Assembly: GCF_009687845.1 (NCBI RefSeq)
Contig: NZ_BLAD01000062.1
Span: 1-64,000, forward strand
Source: Acrocarpospora corrugata
GTDB lineage: Bacteria > Actinomycetota > Actinomycetes > Streptosporangiales > Streptosporangiaceae
Reading direction: 5' to 3'
DNA length: 64,000 nucleotides
Part shown: one piece after another, positions 56,101 through 63,159 of the stretch
Position numbering within the stretch: position 1 is the stretch's first letter
Layout: each line of letters opens with the position of its first letter
The notes under the pieces: model-generated
What the model saw: only the letters and a program-made list of their open reading frames with translations
What the model was told of the DNA's origin: nothing
Database searches by the model: none
Translations under genes and position numbers: made by a program

Positions 56101-56337
56101 GCCATGCAGGCGGCCGGGGACGTGGCGGGGAGCCGGCACGTGTACCAGCGGCTGCTGCCCTACGAGGACCGCCTGGCGTTCGGGGCGGGGACGTTCCCCG
56201 CCGGGCCGGTCGGCTACTACCTCGGCCTGCTCGCCGCGGATCCCGGGGCCCGCCGCGCCCACCTCGACGCGGCGGCGGAGCGCTGCGAGCGGGCCGGTCT
56301 GACCTGGTGGGCCAGGCGCATCACAAGTGTTCGTTGA
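53119..56337 (+). CDS. giant SARP/BTAD transcriptional regulator with P-loop ATPase and TPR-like region (copy 1)
   Basis: A 1072-residue regulator: OmpR-type winged helix (1-95: FHVLGPFSVRVDGRSIDVGGPRPR), BTAD (~95-240, ending LGLDPGPGIQRLE), a STAND/AAA-like NTPase with Walker A GEPGIGKTW near 283 and Walker B LLLLLDDLQWAD near 385-396, then ~500 residues of TPR-like helices. There is no C-terminal LuxR HTH. The start is ATG 53119; ATG 53128 is an alternative. It is paralogous to the regulator at 59841 along its whole length. A hemerythrin gene begins 34 bp later. Its trigger and targets are unknown. Confidence 0.85.
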   Translation: MRAMFHVLGPFSVRVDGRSIDVGGPRPRLLLARLLVARGATVSVDALLDGLYDGEPPPRALGTLHSYISNLRRLLEPGRAPRTPSAMLINRPPGYALGPHWLDAEEFVRLSGQGKHDDALKLWRGTPYEEFADVSWLRPEIERLEQAQLTVREQRLAALEPAPDMVAELEGLARAHPLRESLWQTLARALYRLGRQADALDALRAARRHLAEELGLDPGPGIQRLEAMILEQDPALGDAVFVGGPEPEPAARLTVGRAAHLDRLAEVAADVSAGQTRMVVVSGEPGIGKTWLAAEFARGRQAQGWLVAWGHCHEMSGAPPLWPWRQIVGELAEHAPPNHADALGLLTDDQDERNRTGHRDGEAGEARFRLHRAVADYFASVSAARPLLLLLDDLQWADAASLGLLADLAKLQRGRVAVVITVRSGEGTPAMYDALGMVGRSQALRLPLAGLDAASVGELSGLDPERASALAERTGGNPLFIRETLRLAEDQGLARALGTVPEGLADVLRQRIRRLPEAYRTVLEAAAVAGDATDPLLLAEVLAETNPSAEEATEMLVGEAVAAAQGARLLGDDHAFAHGLIRETCYADLSARRRTALHLAVLHGLERRPAADLTAMAAHALAAGPIGAAPAVELCAAAAGQAAGRHAYEDAVMWWRRAADTHGRLPGADPARHVELLLGLVRAQLDAGDGFAARATRNEAVFAADRTGGDALAARALTSLDAPGLWKFYTYGDMEVHSVERIESVLDRLPGDDSELRCRLLGCLGMERYDGSADPRCDLATAEALAMARRLVAGGADKRLLAITLNARYLGVQLPERMRELDSIGDELVELGLPGFELLGRLIQERTRLELYDVRGADEAAHRAGRLVERLDLPWPRFQHLIYSGARRLMEGDRAGAEEAYTAAAEAGERLNLWHTEATLAAGLICAQLHNGEPVEDEELIARFSPFPAHRQVIRAVSASYRGDTETLAAIRREGWRPLPRDFTELATTCLSGLAMQAAGDVAGSRHVYQRLLPYEDRLAFGAGTFPAGPVGYYLGLLAADPGARRAHLDAAAERCERAGLTWWARRITSVR

Positions 56338-56371
56338 GTCGCGCCGTAGTGGGCGCGGCCATCGTGGTCGC

Positions 56372-57004
56372 ATGACGACGAACATCGAACGGGGCACGGG
56401 CCCCGACCTCACGCTCTTCCTGGCTTTCCACCGTGGGCTCCGCCGCGATTTCGGCCGCCTCGCCGAGGCGCTGGACCGCTGCCCGGCCGGGGACGAGCGC
56501 CGCCGCGCCCTCATCGACGAGCACACCGCCATGCAGCTGCGGGCCCTGCACCACCACCACTCGGACGAGGACGCCAACATCTGGCCGCTGCTCCGCTCCC
56601 TGGTGCCCGAGTCCACCGAGGTGCTGGACCGGCTGGAGGCCGAGCACCAGGAGATGGACGACGTGATCGCGCGCCTCACCGGGCGTCCACGCCCGGCGCC
56701 GGAGCAGGCCCGCGACCTGCGCCGGCTGCACGAGCTGCTGAACACGCATCTCGACCTGGAGGAGTCCCAGGTGGTCCCGCTGATCCGAGCGCACATCACA
56801 CCCGAGTGGTGGGAGGAGTCGGGCAAGGCGGTCGTCAAGAGCCACGGGCGGGAGCTGCCCATGGTGGCCGCGTGGACCCTGGACGCCGCGTCCGAGGAAC
56901 AGCGGGCCCACATCCTCGCCACCGTGCCGCTGATCATGCGGGTGCTCTACCGGCTGGCCTGGCGTCGGGCGTACGAGCGACGTGTCGCGCAGGTGTTCGG
57001 CTGA
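56372..57004 (+). CDS. hemerythrin HHE-domain protein (copy 1)
   Basis: A 210-residue helical protein with an HHE-type non-haem iron site: HHHHSDEDANIWPLL (~65-80), EHQEMDD and LLNTHLDLEESQVVPLI supply His and Glu ligands. It binds oxygen or NO-type ligands or iron in known relatives. It lies 34 bp after the SARP regulator on the same strand, so the two are probably co-expressed. ATG 56372 begins MTTNIERGTG. A hairpin terminator follows. The second hemerythrin at 63160 has a different C-terminal half. Confidence 0.88.
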   Translation: MTTNIERGTGPDLTLFLAFHRGLRRDFGRLAEALDRCPAGDERRRALIDEHTAMQLRALHHHHSDEDANIWPLLRSLVPESTEVLDRLEAEHQEMDDVIARLTGRPRPAPEQARDLRRLHELLNTHLDLEESQVVPLIRAHITPEWWEESGKAVVKSHGRELPMVAAWTLDAASEEQRAHILATVPLIMRVLYRLAWRRAYERRVAQVFG

Positions 57005-57009
57005 CGCTG

Positions 57010-57036
57010 GAGCCCGGGCGAAGTGCACCCGGGCTC
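57010..57036 (+). terminator. hairpin terminator after hemerythrin copy 1
   Basis: GAGCCCGGG (57010-57018) and CCCGGGCTC (57028-57036) form a perfect 9-bp stem with a 9-nt loop, 6 bp past the stop. Confidence 0.75.
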
Positions 57037-57065
57037 ACCCCTGCTCCAGCTAAAGCGTTGACGGA

Positions 57066-57092
57066 CGATAAGTCGAGATATATCTTGAATCC
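57066..57092. promoter_or_regulatory. AT-rich palindromic operator upstream of the SIP gene
   Basis: AGATATATCT (57076-57085) is a perfect palindrome within a longer imperfect one (GATAAG...CTTGAATC), in a 25-bp AT-rich patch in GC-rich DNA, 75 bp upstream of ATG 57160. PadR-family regulators bind ATATCT-type palindromes, and siderophore-interacting-protein genes often have such sites nearby. No PadR gene is in this window. Confidence 0.55.
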
Positions 57093-57159
57093 GCTTTGGT
57101 CGGTCCGGTGGAGGAGAGGGGTCAGGGGCAAAGTCGGTGGTGGCTTTGTTCCGTGGGAT

Positions 57160-57888
57160 ATGGGTGCTTCTACTGGGTTGGGGCGGCGGGTTCGGGATCT
57201 GATTCTGGTTACCGGGGTGGTGACCGAGGTTCGGATGGTGGCGGGGAGGATGCGGGGGATTCGGGTTGAAGGGGATGGGGTTGGGGGGTTGGCGTGGGCT
57301 GCGGGGCAGCAGGTTCGGGTTCTGGTGACGGATCCGTTGGCGTTTCGGAACTGGCGGCGGCCTGGGGACTTTCTGCGGACCTATTCGGTTTGGGATCTTG
57401 ATGGGGGGTTGGAGTTGCGTGTTCTCGATCATGGGGAAGGGCCGGGGGCGCGGTGGGCTCGGCGGGTGGCTGTCGGGGATGAGGTGACGTTCAACAAGCC
57501 TGAGGGGGCGTTCGTCGTGCAGGAGGGGGCGTACCACCTGTTCGTGGGGGAGGAGACGGCGGCGGTCGCGTTCGGGCCGATGATCCGGGGGCTGGGGGAC
57601 GCCTCCGTGTTCGGGGTTGTCGAGGTCGCGGGGAAAGACGATCTGCTTGAGCTGGGGGACGCGGTTCGGTGGATTTTCCGGGGGGAGCGGAGCGCGGCGG
57701 AGTCGGGGGAGTTGGTCGAGGCCGTTCGAGGGTTGAGCCTGCCGGCGGAGGCCGGGGTCGCGTATGTGGCGGGGGAGGCGAAGACCATCCAGATGGTGCG
57801 TGATCACCTCGTGCGGGAGCGGGGGTGGCCTCGGCGGGCGGTGCTGACCAAGCCGTTCTGGACACCGGGAAGAGTGGGCCTTGAGTAA
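57160..57888 (+). CDS. siderophore-interacting-type FAD oxidoreductase
   Basis: A 242-residue protein with an FAD-binding half (RMRGIRVEGDG; FLRTYSVWDLDGGLELRVLDHGEGPGARWARRVAVGDEV) and a C-terminal NAD(P)H-like half (HLFVGEETAAVAFGPMIR; AGEAKTIQMVRDHLVRERGW). The AGEAKTIQMVR motif is typical of the SIP family, which reduces Fe(III)-siderophores in the cytoplasm. ATG 57160 lacks a strong ribosome site (GTGGG only). Unlike its neighbours it uses many G-ending codons. The 3' end overlaps a short direct repeat. Confidence 0.8.
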   Translation: MGASTGLGRRVRDLILVTGVVTEVRMVAGRMRGIRVEGDGVGGLAWAAGQQVRVLVTDPLAFRNWRRPGDFLRTYSVWDLDGGLELRVLDHGEGPGARWARRVAVGDEVTFNKPEGAFVVQEGAYHLFVGEETAAVAFGPMIRGLGDASVFGVVEVAGKDDLLELGDAVRWIFRGERSAAESGELVEAVRGLSLPAEAGVAYVAGEAKTIQMVRDHLVRERGWPRRAVLTKPFWTPGRVGLE

Positions 57889-57948
57889 GACCGAGATTCA
57901 CCGCAAGCAGGGCAAACCGGCTCATCGCGAGAGTGGGCCTTGGGTAAG
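57871..57948 (+). repeat. 19-bp direct repeat spanning the SIP stop, 59-bp spacing
   Basis: AGAGTGGGCCTTGAGTAAG (57871-57889), which codes for the last residues and stop of the SIP protein, recurs at 57930-57948 with one substitution. The rest of 57949-58076 shows no gene. Confidence 0.8.
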
Positions 57949-58076
57949 GGCGTTCGGTGGGAGATTTCCGGTGGTGTGGCCGGGCGAGCACTGGTGAGTG
58001 AGGTAGCCGCCTGGGTTGGAGCCTATGAGGTGGGTGACCAGGGGGTTGTCGGTGGGGTCTATTAAACTGGCGGACG

Positions 58077-58745
58077 ATGACACACATTGTTTGGGACTGG
58101 AACGGGACGCTCTTTCACGACACGGATGCGGTCGTTGGAGCTACGAATGAGATCTTCCGGCCGTATGGGGTGGGGCCGTTTGATCTTGAGGGGTTTCGGG
58201 AGGTTTATACGCGGCCGATCTGGGTGGCGTATGAGCGGATCATCGGGCGGCCGCTCGCGGAAGGCGAGTGGGAGCAGCTCGATCACGGGTTTCATCTCCA
58301 CTACCACGAGCTGATGCTGGCGTGTCAGCTCGCGGAGGGTGCGACGGCGAGTCTGCGGGCCTGGGGCGACTCGGGGCGGACGCAGTCGCTGCTGTCGATG
58401 TGGGGACACGATCGGCTGGTGCCGAAGGTGGGCGAGTTCGGGCTCGACCATCACTTCGCCCGGGTGGACGGGCTCCGGGCCGCTTCCGGCGGGCCCAAGG
58501 CGGAGCACATGGTCCTGCACCTCAAGGCCCTCGATCTCGATCCTGGTCAGGTCGTGGTGATCGGGGACAGCGTGGATGACGCGCATGCCGCGCAGCACGT
58601 CGGGGCCAGGGCGATCCTCTACACCGGAGGCATGACCCGCCGGTCGGAGCTGGAGCGGGTCGGCGTCCCCGTCGTGGACTCGTTGCAGCAGGCACTGAAC
58701 CTCGCTGACACAGGTTCGGCGGAAAGCAGACGATCCATCCACTAG
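58077..58745 (+). CDS. HAD-like hydrolase
   Basis: A 222-residue HAD protein beginning MTHIVWDWNGTLFHD: the nucleophile Asp is present and the second Asp of motif I is Asn, a common natural variant in actinobacterial HADs. Motif III/IV are in GGPKAEHM and VVIGDSVDDAHA. The start is ATG 58077. Substrate unknown; phosphoglycolate-type phosphatase is one possibility. It is followed by a hairpin and another HAD gene. Confidence 0.85.
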   Translation: MTHIVWDWNGTLFHDTDAVVGATNEIFRPYGVGPFDLEGFREVYTRPIWVAYERIIGRPLAEGEWEQLDHGFHLHYHELMLACQLAEGATASLRAWGDSGRTQSLLSMWGHDRLVPKVGEFGLDHHFARVDGLRAASGGPKAEHMVLHLKALDLDPGQVVVIGDSVDDAHAAQHVGARAILYTGGMTRRSELERVGVPVVDSLQQALNLADTGSAESRRSIH

Positions 58746-58750
58746 CGGGC

Positions 58751-58774
58751 AATCCATCCGGCATTGGATGGGTT
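58751..58774 (+). terminator. hairpin between the two HAD genes
   Basis: AATCCATCC (58751-58759) pairs with GGATGGGTT (58766-58774) through nine positions including one G-T pair, loop GGCATT, 6 bp past the stop. A weak terminator. Confidence 0.5.
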
Positions 58775-58835
58775 AACTGGGGTGGGTTGGTCGTACGCTG
58801 AGCGGAGTTGAGGTTTTCCCCCCTCGGAGGTCGCG

Positions 58836-59555
58836 ATTAACCGGCTCGTGCTCTGGAATGTCGATCTGACGTTGGTCGACGTCACGATCGTTGCTCGCGA
58901 CGCGTATGCCGACGCGTTCCGGATGGTGACCGGGCGGCCGTTGGTGAAGCTGGCCGTGGCCATGGGGAGGCCGGACTCGGAGATCATCTTCGAGACATTG
59001 GCGATCAACGGGATTCAGGTGGAGGACTATCACCTGCCCCGGTTCATCGACGCGCTGGCCGTGGCGTTCACCGACAAGCGGCGGCGACTGGACAAAGAGG
59101 GCAGGGCGATGCCGGGCGCCAAGGACGCGCTGAAGGCGATCTCCCGCCTCGACGGGGTCGTCCAGTCCGTGCTGACCGGCACGATCAAAACCAACGCCGT
59201 GCACAAATTAGCCGCCTTCGGCCTGAACAAGTGGGTGGACTTCGAGGTCGGCGGGTACGGCGAAGAGGTCTACCCCAAAGCCACCCTGCTCCAGGTCGCC
59301 CAAGGCCGCGCCAAGGACAAGTACGGCTTCCGCTTCGACGCCGGGAACACCGTCCTGATCGGCGACTCCACCCGCGACGTCCAGGCCGCCCAGATCGGCG
59401 GCGCCGCCATGATCGCCGTAGCCTCGGGCCGCTCCACCGAGGCCGAACTACGCGAAGCTGGCGCGGACATCATCCTCCCCGACCTCGCCAACGCCTCCGA
59501 AGTCGTCGCCGCCATCGCCCGCCTCACCAGCCCGGTCAACCGCAAAGCCAGCTGA
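58836..59555 (+). CDS. HAD-like protein with ATT start and Asp-to-Asn nucleophile
   Basis: A 239-residue HAD-fold protein. CGGAGG (58825-58830) is 5 nt before ATT 58836, giving the natural start (M)NRLVLWNVDLTLVD. No ATG, GTG or TTG occurs in frame between the upstream stop at 58809 and GTG 58848, which would be 17 nt from that ribosome site and would delete the first beta strand. Motif I reads N-V-D instead of D-x-D, so the catalytic Asp is Asn (codon AAT). The remaining motifs (SVLTGTIKTN; YPKAT; VLIGDSTRDVQA) are intact. Possibly a binding or regulatory protein. Confidence 0.7.
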   Translation: MNRLVLWNVDLTLVDVTIVARDAYADAFRMVTGRPLVKLAVAMGRPDSEIIFETLAINGIQVEDYHLPRFIDALAVAFTDKRRRLDKEGRAMPGAKDALKAISRLDGVVQSVLTGTIKTNAVHKLAAFGLNKWVDFEVGGYGEEVYPKATLLQVAQGRAKDKYGFRFDAGNTVLIGDSTRDVQAAQIGGAAMIAVASGRSTEAELREAGADIILPDLANASEVVAAIARLTSPVNRKAS

Positions 59556-59646
59556 CCCGCCCTCGATCGCGTCGGTCCCTGGTGCGGGACGCCGCATGCC
59601 CAAGCATGCTGCGATTCTCCACTCGGGCGACGAGCCGGCCGCAGTG

Positions 59647-59763
59647 ACGGAATGGGCGGGCAATCGCGACCGGTCAGGACCGAAGGCAGGGCTGGGCGGT
59701 CCGTCACGGAATGGTGGGCAACCGCGAGCGGCCGGGCATGAGGGCATGGCTCGGCGGTCCGCT
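59647..59763 (+). repeat. 59-bp imperfect tandem duplication upstream of the second giant regulator
   Basis: ACGGAATGGGCGGGCAATCG (from 59647) and ACGGAATGGTGGGCAACCGC (from 59706) begin two adjacent units of 59 and 58 bp, each ending in a GGCGGTCCG-type segment. The surrounding gap 59556-59840 otherwise has only a GCATGC-CCAA-GCATGC hairpin (59594-59609) and no gene. Confidence 0.8.
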
Positions 59764-59806
59764 AATCCCCGTTTGCTTCGTTCCAACCTGTCGCCCCACT
59801 ATTAGG

Positions 59807-59818
59807 GCGATAAATCGC
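59807..59818. promoter_or_regulatory. GCGAT-AA-ATCGC palindrome 22 bp upstream of the second giant regulator
   Basis: A perfect 5-bp-arm inverted repeat in an AT-richer patch just before the gene at 59841. It is well placed for an operator overlapping the promoter, perhaps autoregulatory. Confidence 0.4.
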
Positions 59819-59840
59819 TACAAGTCCCGGGTGGGTACGG

Positions 59841-62800
59841 ATGCGTTTCCAGGTGCTTGGGCCGCTTGAAGCGTTTGACGTGGACGGCCGGTCGATCGCG
59901 CTCGGCCCCCGGCGTCAGCGGGCCGTGGTGGCGCGGCTGCTCATCGCCAGCGGCCGGGTGGTCCCCGCGGATCGCCTGATCGAGGACCTCTGGGGGGATT
60001 CGGTCTCCACCGGCGCCTCCGGACTGCTCCAGTCGAACATCTCACTGCTCAGGCGCGTCCTCGAACCGGATCGCCCCCCGCGCACTCCCGCGAAAATCCT
60101 GGTCAGCGCCGCCCCCGGCTACGCCCTCCGGTTCCAGCCCGACGACCTGGACGCCTGGCTCTTCGAGCAGGAAGTCCGCCAGGCCGAGGAGTCGGATCTG
60201 TTCCGCGCGCCCGCCCAGGCCGTCAGCCTGCTGGATCGCGCGCTCGCCCGCTGGCAGGGCCCCGCGTACTCGGAGGTCGCGGGAGACGACTGGGCGGGAC
60301 CGGAGGTCGTACGCCTGGACGAGCTGCGGGCGCACGCCCGGCAGCTGCGCGCGATGGGCCTGCTGGGTTCCGGCCGGGCGGCCGCGGCGGCGGCCGAGCT
60401 GGAGGTGCTGGTCGCCGAGTCGCCGCTGCGGGAGGAGTCGTGGCGGCTGCTGGCGCTGGCGCTCTACCGGTCGGGACGCCAGGGCGACGCGCTGTCGGTC
60501 CTGCGCCGCGCCCGGGATGTCCTGATCGCCGAACTCGGCGTGGATCCGGGCCCGCGCCTGCGCGAGATCGAGGTCGCCGTCCTGGCCCAGGACCCGGCCC
60601 TCGACCAGACGACCATGCTGCACGGCGTCGGCGGCGGCGAATCCATAACGGCGATCGAGCAGCCCCCGCCGCTCGAAAGGGCGGAACCGAATGATCGCCT
60701 GATCGGACGCGAAGCCGAACTCAAGACGCTGCGCGACCGGGCCCAGTCGATCCTGGCCACCGGCCGGCGCGGCGCGGCCCTGATCTCCGGGGAGCCGGGC
60801 ATCGGGAAGAGCGCCCTGGTCGGCGCGCTGGCGGCGGAACTGGAGGCCCAGGGCTGGGCGGTCTCCTGGGGACGCTGCCCCGAGGCGGAGGGTTCGCCCG
60901 CGCTCTGGCCGTGGGCGCAGGTCATGACCACGTTCGACCAGGCCGTCCCGCGCACCCGCGAGGAGTGGGAGGTGCTCCGGCTGGGCGCCTCCACCACCCG
61001 CTTCCACGTTCATCGTGCTTTGTCCGGATATCTCGCCCGAGTGGCCGCCGTCCGGCCCCTGCTGGTCGTCCTGGACGATCTCAACCGCGCGGACGAGGCG
61101 ACCCTGGGCGCGCTCCGCGACCTCGCCGCCGACCCGGAACCCGCCGCGGTCTTCGTGGTCGGCACCTACCGCTCCGCCGAGGTGAGCGAGGAACTCGCGG
61201 AAACCTGTTCAGCCCTGGCCAGGCAGGAGGCGGCCAGGATCGACCTGACCGGCCTCGCCGCCGCCGACGTGGCCGCCCTGGTCCGGCTGACCTGCGCCGA
61301 GGTCGACGCACAGGACCGCGCCGACGAGTACGCGGTGGCCGCCATCGCGGCCCGCAGCGACGGCAACCCGTTCTACGCCAGGGAGACCGCCCGCCTGCTG
61401 GCGAGCGAGGGCGTGCTGGTCGCCACCAGCGAGGTCCCGGCCGGCGCCGCCGACGTGATCAGGCGGCGGGTGGCCCGGCTCCCCGCGGTGGCCAAGAACG
61501 TGCTGCGCACCTTCGCCGCCGTCGGCCGCGAGGCCGAGGTCTCCGTGCTGGTACGGGCCGAGCCCCACCACACCGACGAGGTCTACGACGCACTGGAGAT
61601 CGCCATCGTGGCCGGCCTGCTGGAGGAACCCGCCCCCGGCAAGGTCCGCTTCGCGCACGCCCTGGTCATGGACACCATCTACCGCGACCTGCCCAAACTA
61701 CGCAGGGCCCGGCTGCACTTCCGGATCGCCGAGGCGATGGAGGAGCTCCGCCCTGCCGACGTCGGCGCGCTCGCGCACCACTTCGCGGAGGCCGCCACGC
61801 TGGGCTGCGCCGACAAGGCGGTCCGGTACTGCCGGGCGGCAGCCGTACAGGCCGAGCAGCGGTTCGCGTACCGGTCGGCGGTGGCGCTGTGGGCGCGGGC
61901 GCTGACCGTGCATCTCGTGGATCCACGCGCGGACCTGCGGGTACGCGCCGAGTTGCTGCGCGAGCGGGCCAGGGCCGAGCAGCTGGCCGGGCTGGCGCAG
62001 TCGGCGCGCGAGTCACGCGCGGAGGCGATCAGGAGCGCGGAGGTGACCGGCGACCGGGCGCTCACCGCCGCGGCGATCACGGCCATCGACACGCCGATGA
62101 TGTGGAACAACCGCAATCACGGTCAGACCGACGTGGCCCACGTCGAGCTGATCAGCCGTACCCTGGCCGGGCTGCCGGACGGTGAGACCGAGCTGCGGGC
62201 CCGGCTGCTGGCGACGTTCGCGCTGGAGGCCGCCATCTGGCACGACCCGGCAGGGGCGTCCGCCGCGGCCGAGGAGTCGGTGGCGCTGGCCAGGACGCTG
62301 GGGAACGCTTCCGTGCTGGTGGTCGCGCTGAACGCGTACTACATCGTCAATCGCGTACCCGGAAAATACGATCTGGTGCTGGAGATCGGGGCGGAGCTCG
62401 TCGAGCTGGGCCGGCGGGAACGCCTGCCGGGGGTGGAGGCGCTCGGCCTGCTGTCCCGCAGTTCCGCGCTGCTGGCCCGGGGCGCGGTGGAGGAGGCGTC
62501 GGTGCTGATCGAGGCCGCCCGCGAGCTCGCGGAACGGTATGAGCTGCGCGAAGCCGCCGCGCTGGCCGGCCTGGCCGTGGCCGCGATCGAGCGCCTCCAG
62601 GGCCGCGAGAGCGAGGCGGAACGGATGTTCGCCGAGGTCGCGGCGAAGGCCGTGGAAGCTGAAATGTGGGACATCTACGGCTCGATGATGCTGGTCCGCG
62701 TGTGCCGCCTGCACGAAACCGGACGGCTGCCCGAGGCGGAACCGGATATCCAGCAGCTGAGCGCGGCCTACCCCGAGGCCGCCCGCCCGCTGGTCGCCCT

Positions 62801-63152
62801 GCAGGCCGCGATCGAGGGCCGCCCGGACGCCGCGGGGCTGCTCCGCCACGAACCGCCCTTCGACTACCTCTGGCTGCTCATGCAGGCGTTCCGCGCCGAC
62901 GCCGCGATCCTGCTCGCGGACCGCGCGATCGCTGAAGAGCTCTACGGGACGCTGGCGCCGTACCGCGACTGCGTGAGCGGGGGCGAGACCATGGCCATGG
63001 TGCTGGCGCCGGTCGCGGAGCGGCTGGCCGGGCTGGCCGCCCTGCTCGGCCGGGATCCGAGCGAGGACTGGCGGCAGGCGCTCAAGGTCGCGCAGCGGGC
63101 CGGAGCCCCCCACTGGGAGGCTCGGGCCCGCGCCGCGCTGCCGGGCGGCTGA
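59841..63152 (+). CDS. giant SARP/BTAD transcriptional regulator with P-loop ATPase and TPR-like region (copy 2)
   Basis: A 1103-residue paralogue of the gene at 53119 with the same order: winged helix (1-95: RFQVLGPLEAFDVDGRSIALGPRRQR), BTAD ending LGVDPGPRLREIE, NTPase with Walker A GEPGIGKSA near 317 and Walker B LLVVLDDLNRAD near 406, then TPR-like helices. Shared phrases such as RPPRTPAKIL/RAPRTPSAML and LWPW in the NTPase support common descent. The start is ATG 59841. It is convergent with the second hemerythrin gene, whose stop lies 8 bp away. No LuxR HTH at the end. Confidence 0.85.
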   Translation: MRFQVLGPLEAFDVDGRSIALGPRRQRAVVARLLIASGRVVPADRLIEDLWGDSVSTGASGLLQSNISLLRRVLEPDRPPRTPAKILVSAAPGYALRFQPDDLDAWLFEQEVRQAEESDLFRAPAQAVSLLDRALARWQGPAYSEVAGDDWAGPEVVRLDELRAHARQLRAMGLLGSGRAAAAAAELEVLVAESPLREESWRLLALALYRSGRQGDALSVLRRARDVLIAELGVDPGPRLREIEVAVLAQDPALDQTTMLHGVGGGESITAIEQPPPLERAEPNDRLIGREAELKTLRDRAQSILATGRRGAALISGEPGIGKSALVGALAAELEAQGWAVSWGRCPEAEGSPALWPWAQVMTTFDQAVPRTREEWEVLRLGASTTRFHVHRALSGYLARVAAVRPLLVVLDDLNRADEATLGALRDLAADPEPAAVFVVGTYRSAEVSEELAETCSALARQEAARIDLTGLAAADVAALVRLTCAEVDAQDRADEYAVAAIAARSDGNPFYARETARLLASEGVLVATSEVPAGAADVIRRRVARLPAVAKNVLRTFAAVGREAEVSVLVRAEPHHTDEVYDALEIAIVAGLLEEPAPGKVRFAHALVMDTIYRDLPKLRRARLHFRIAEAMEELRPADVGALAHHFAEAATLGCADKAVRYCRAAAVQAEQRFAYRSAVALWARALTVHLVDPRADLRVRAELLRERARAEQLAGLAQSARESRAEAIRSAEVTGDRALTAAAITAIDTPMMWNNRNHGQTDVAHVELISRTLAGLPDGETELRARLLATFALEAAIWHDPAGASAAAEESVALARTLGNASVLVVALNAYYIVNRVPGKYDLVLEIGAELVELGRRERLPGVEALGLLSRSSALLARGAVEEASVLIEAARELAERYELREAAALAGLAVAAIERLQGRESEAERMFAEVAAKAVEAEMWDIYGSMMLVRVCRLHETGRLPEAEPDIQQLSAAYPEAARPLVALQAAIEGRPDAAGLLRHEPPFDYLWLLMQAFRADAAILLADRAIAEELYGTLAPYRDCVSGGETMAMVLAPVAERLAGLAALLGRDPSEDWRQALKVAQRAGAPHWEARARAALPGG

Positions 63153-63159
63153 TCGGGGC

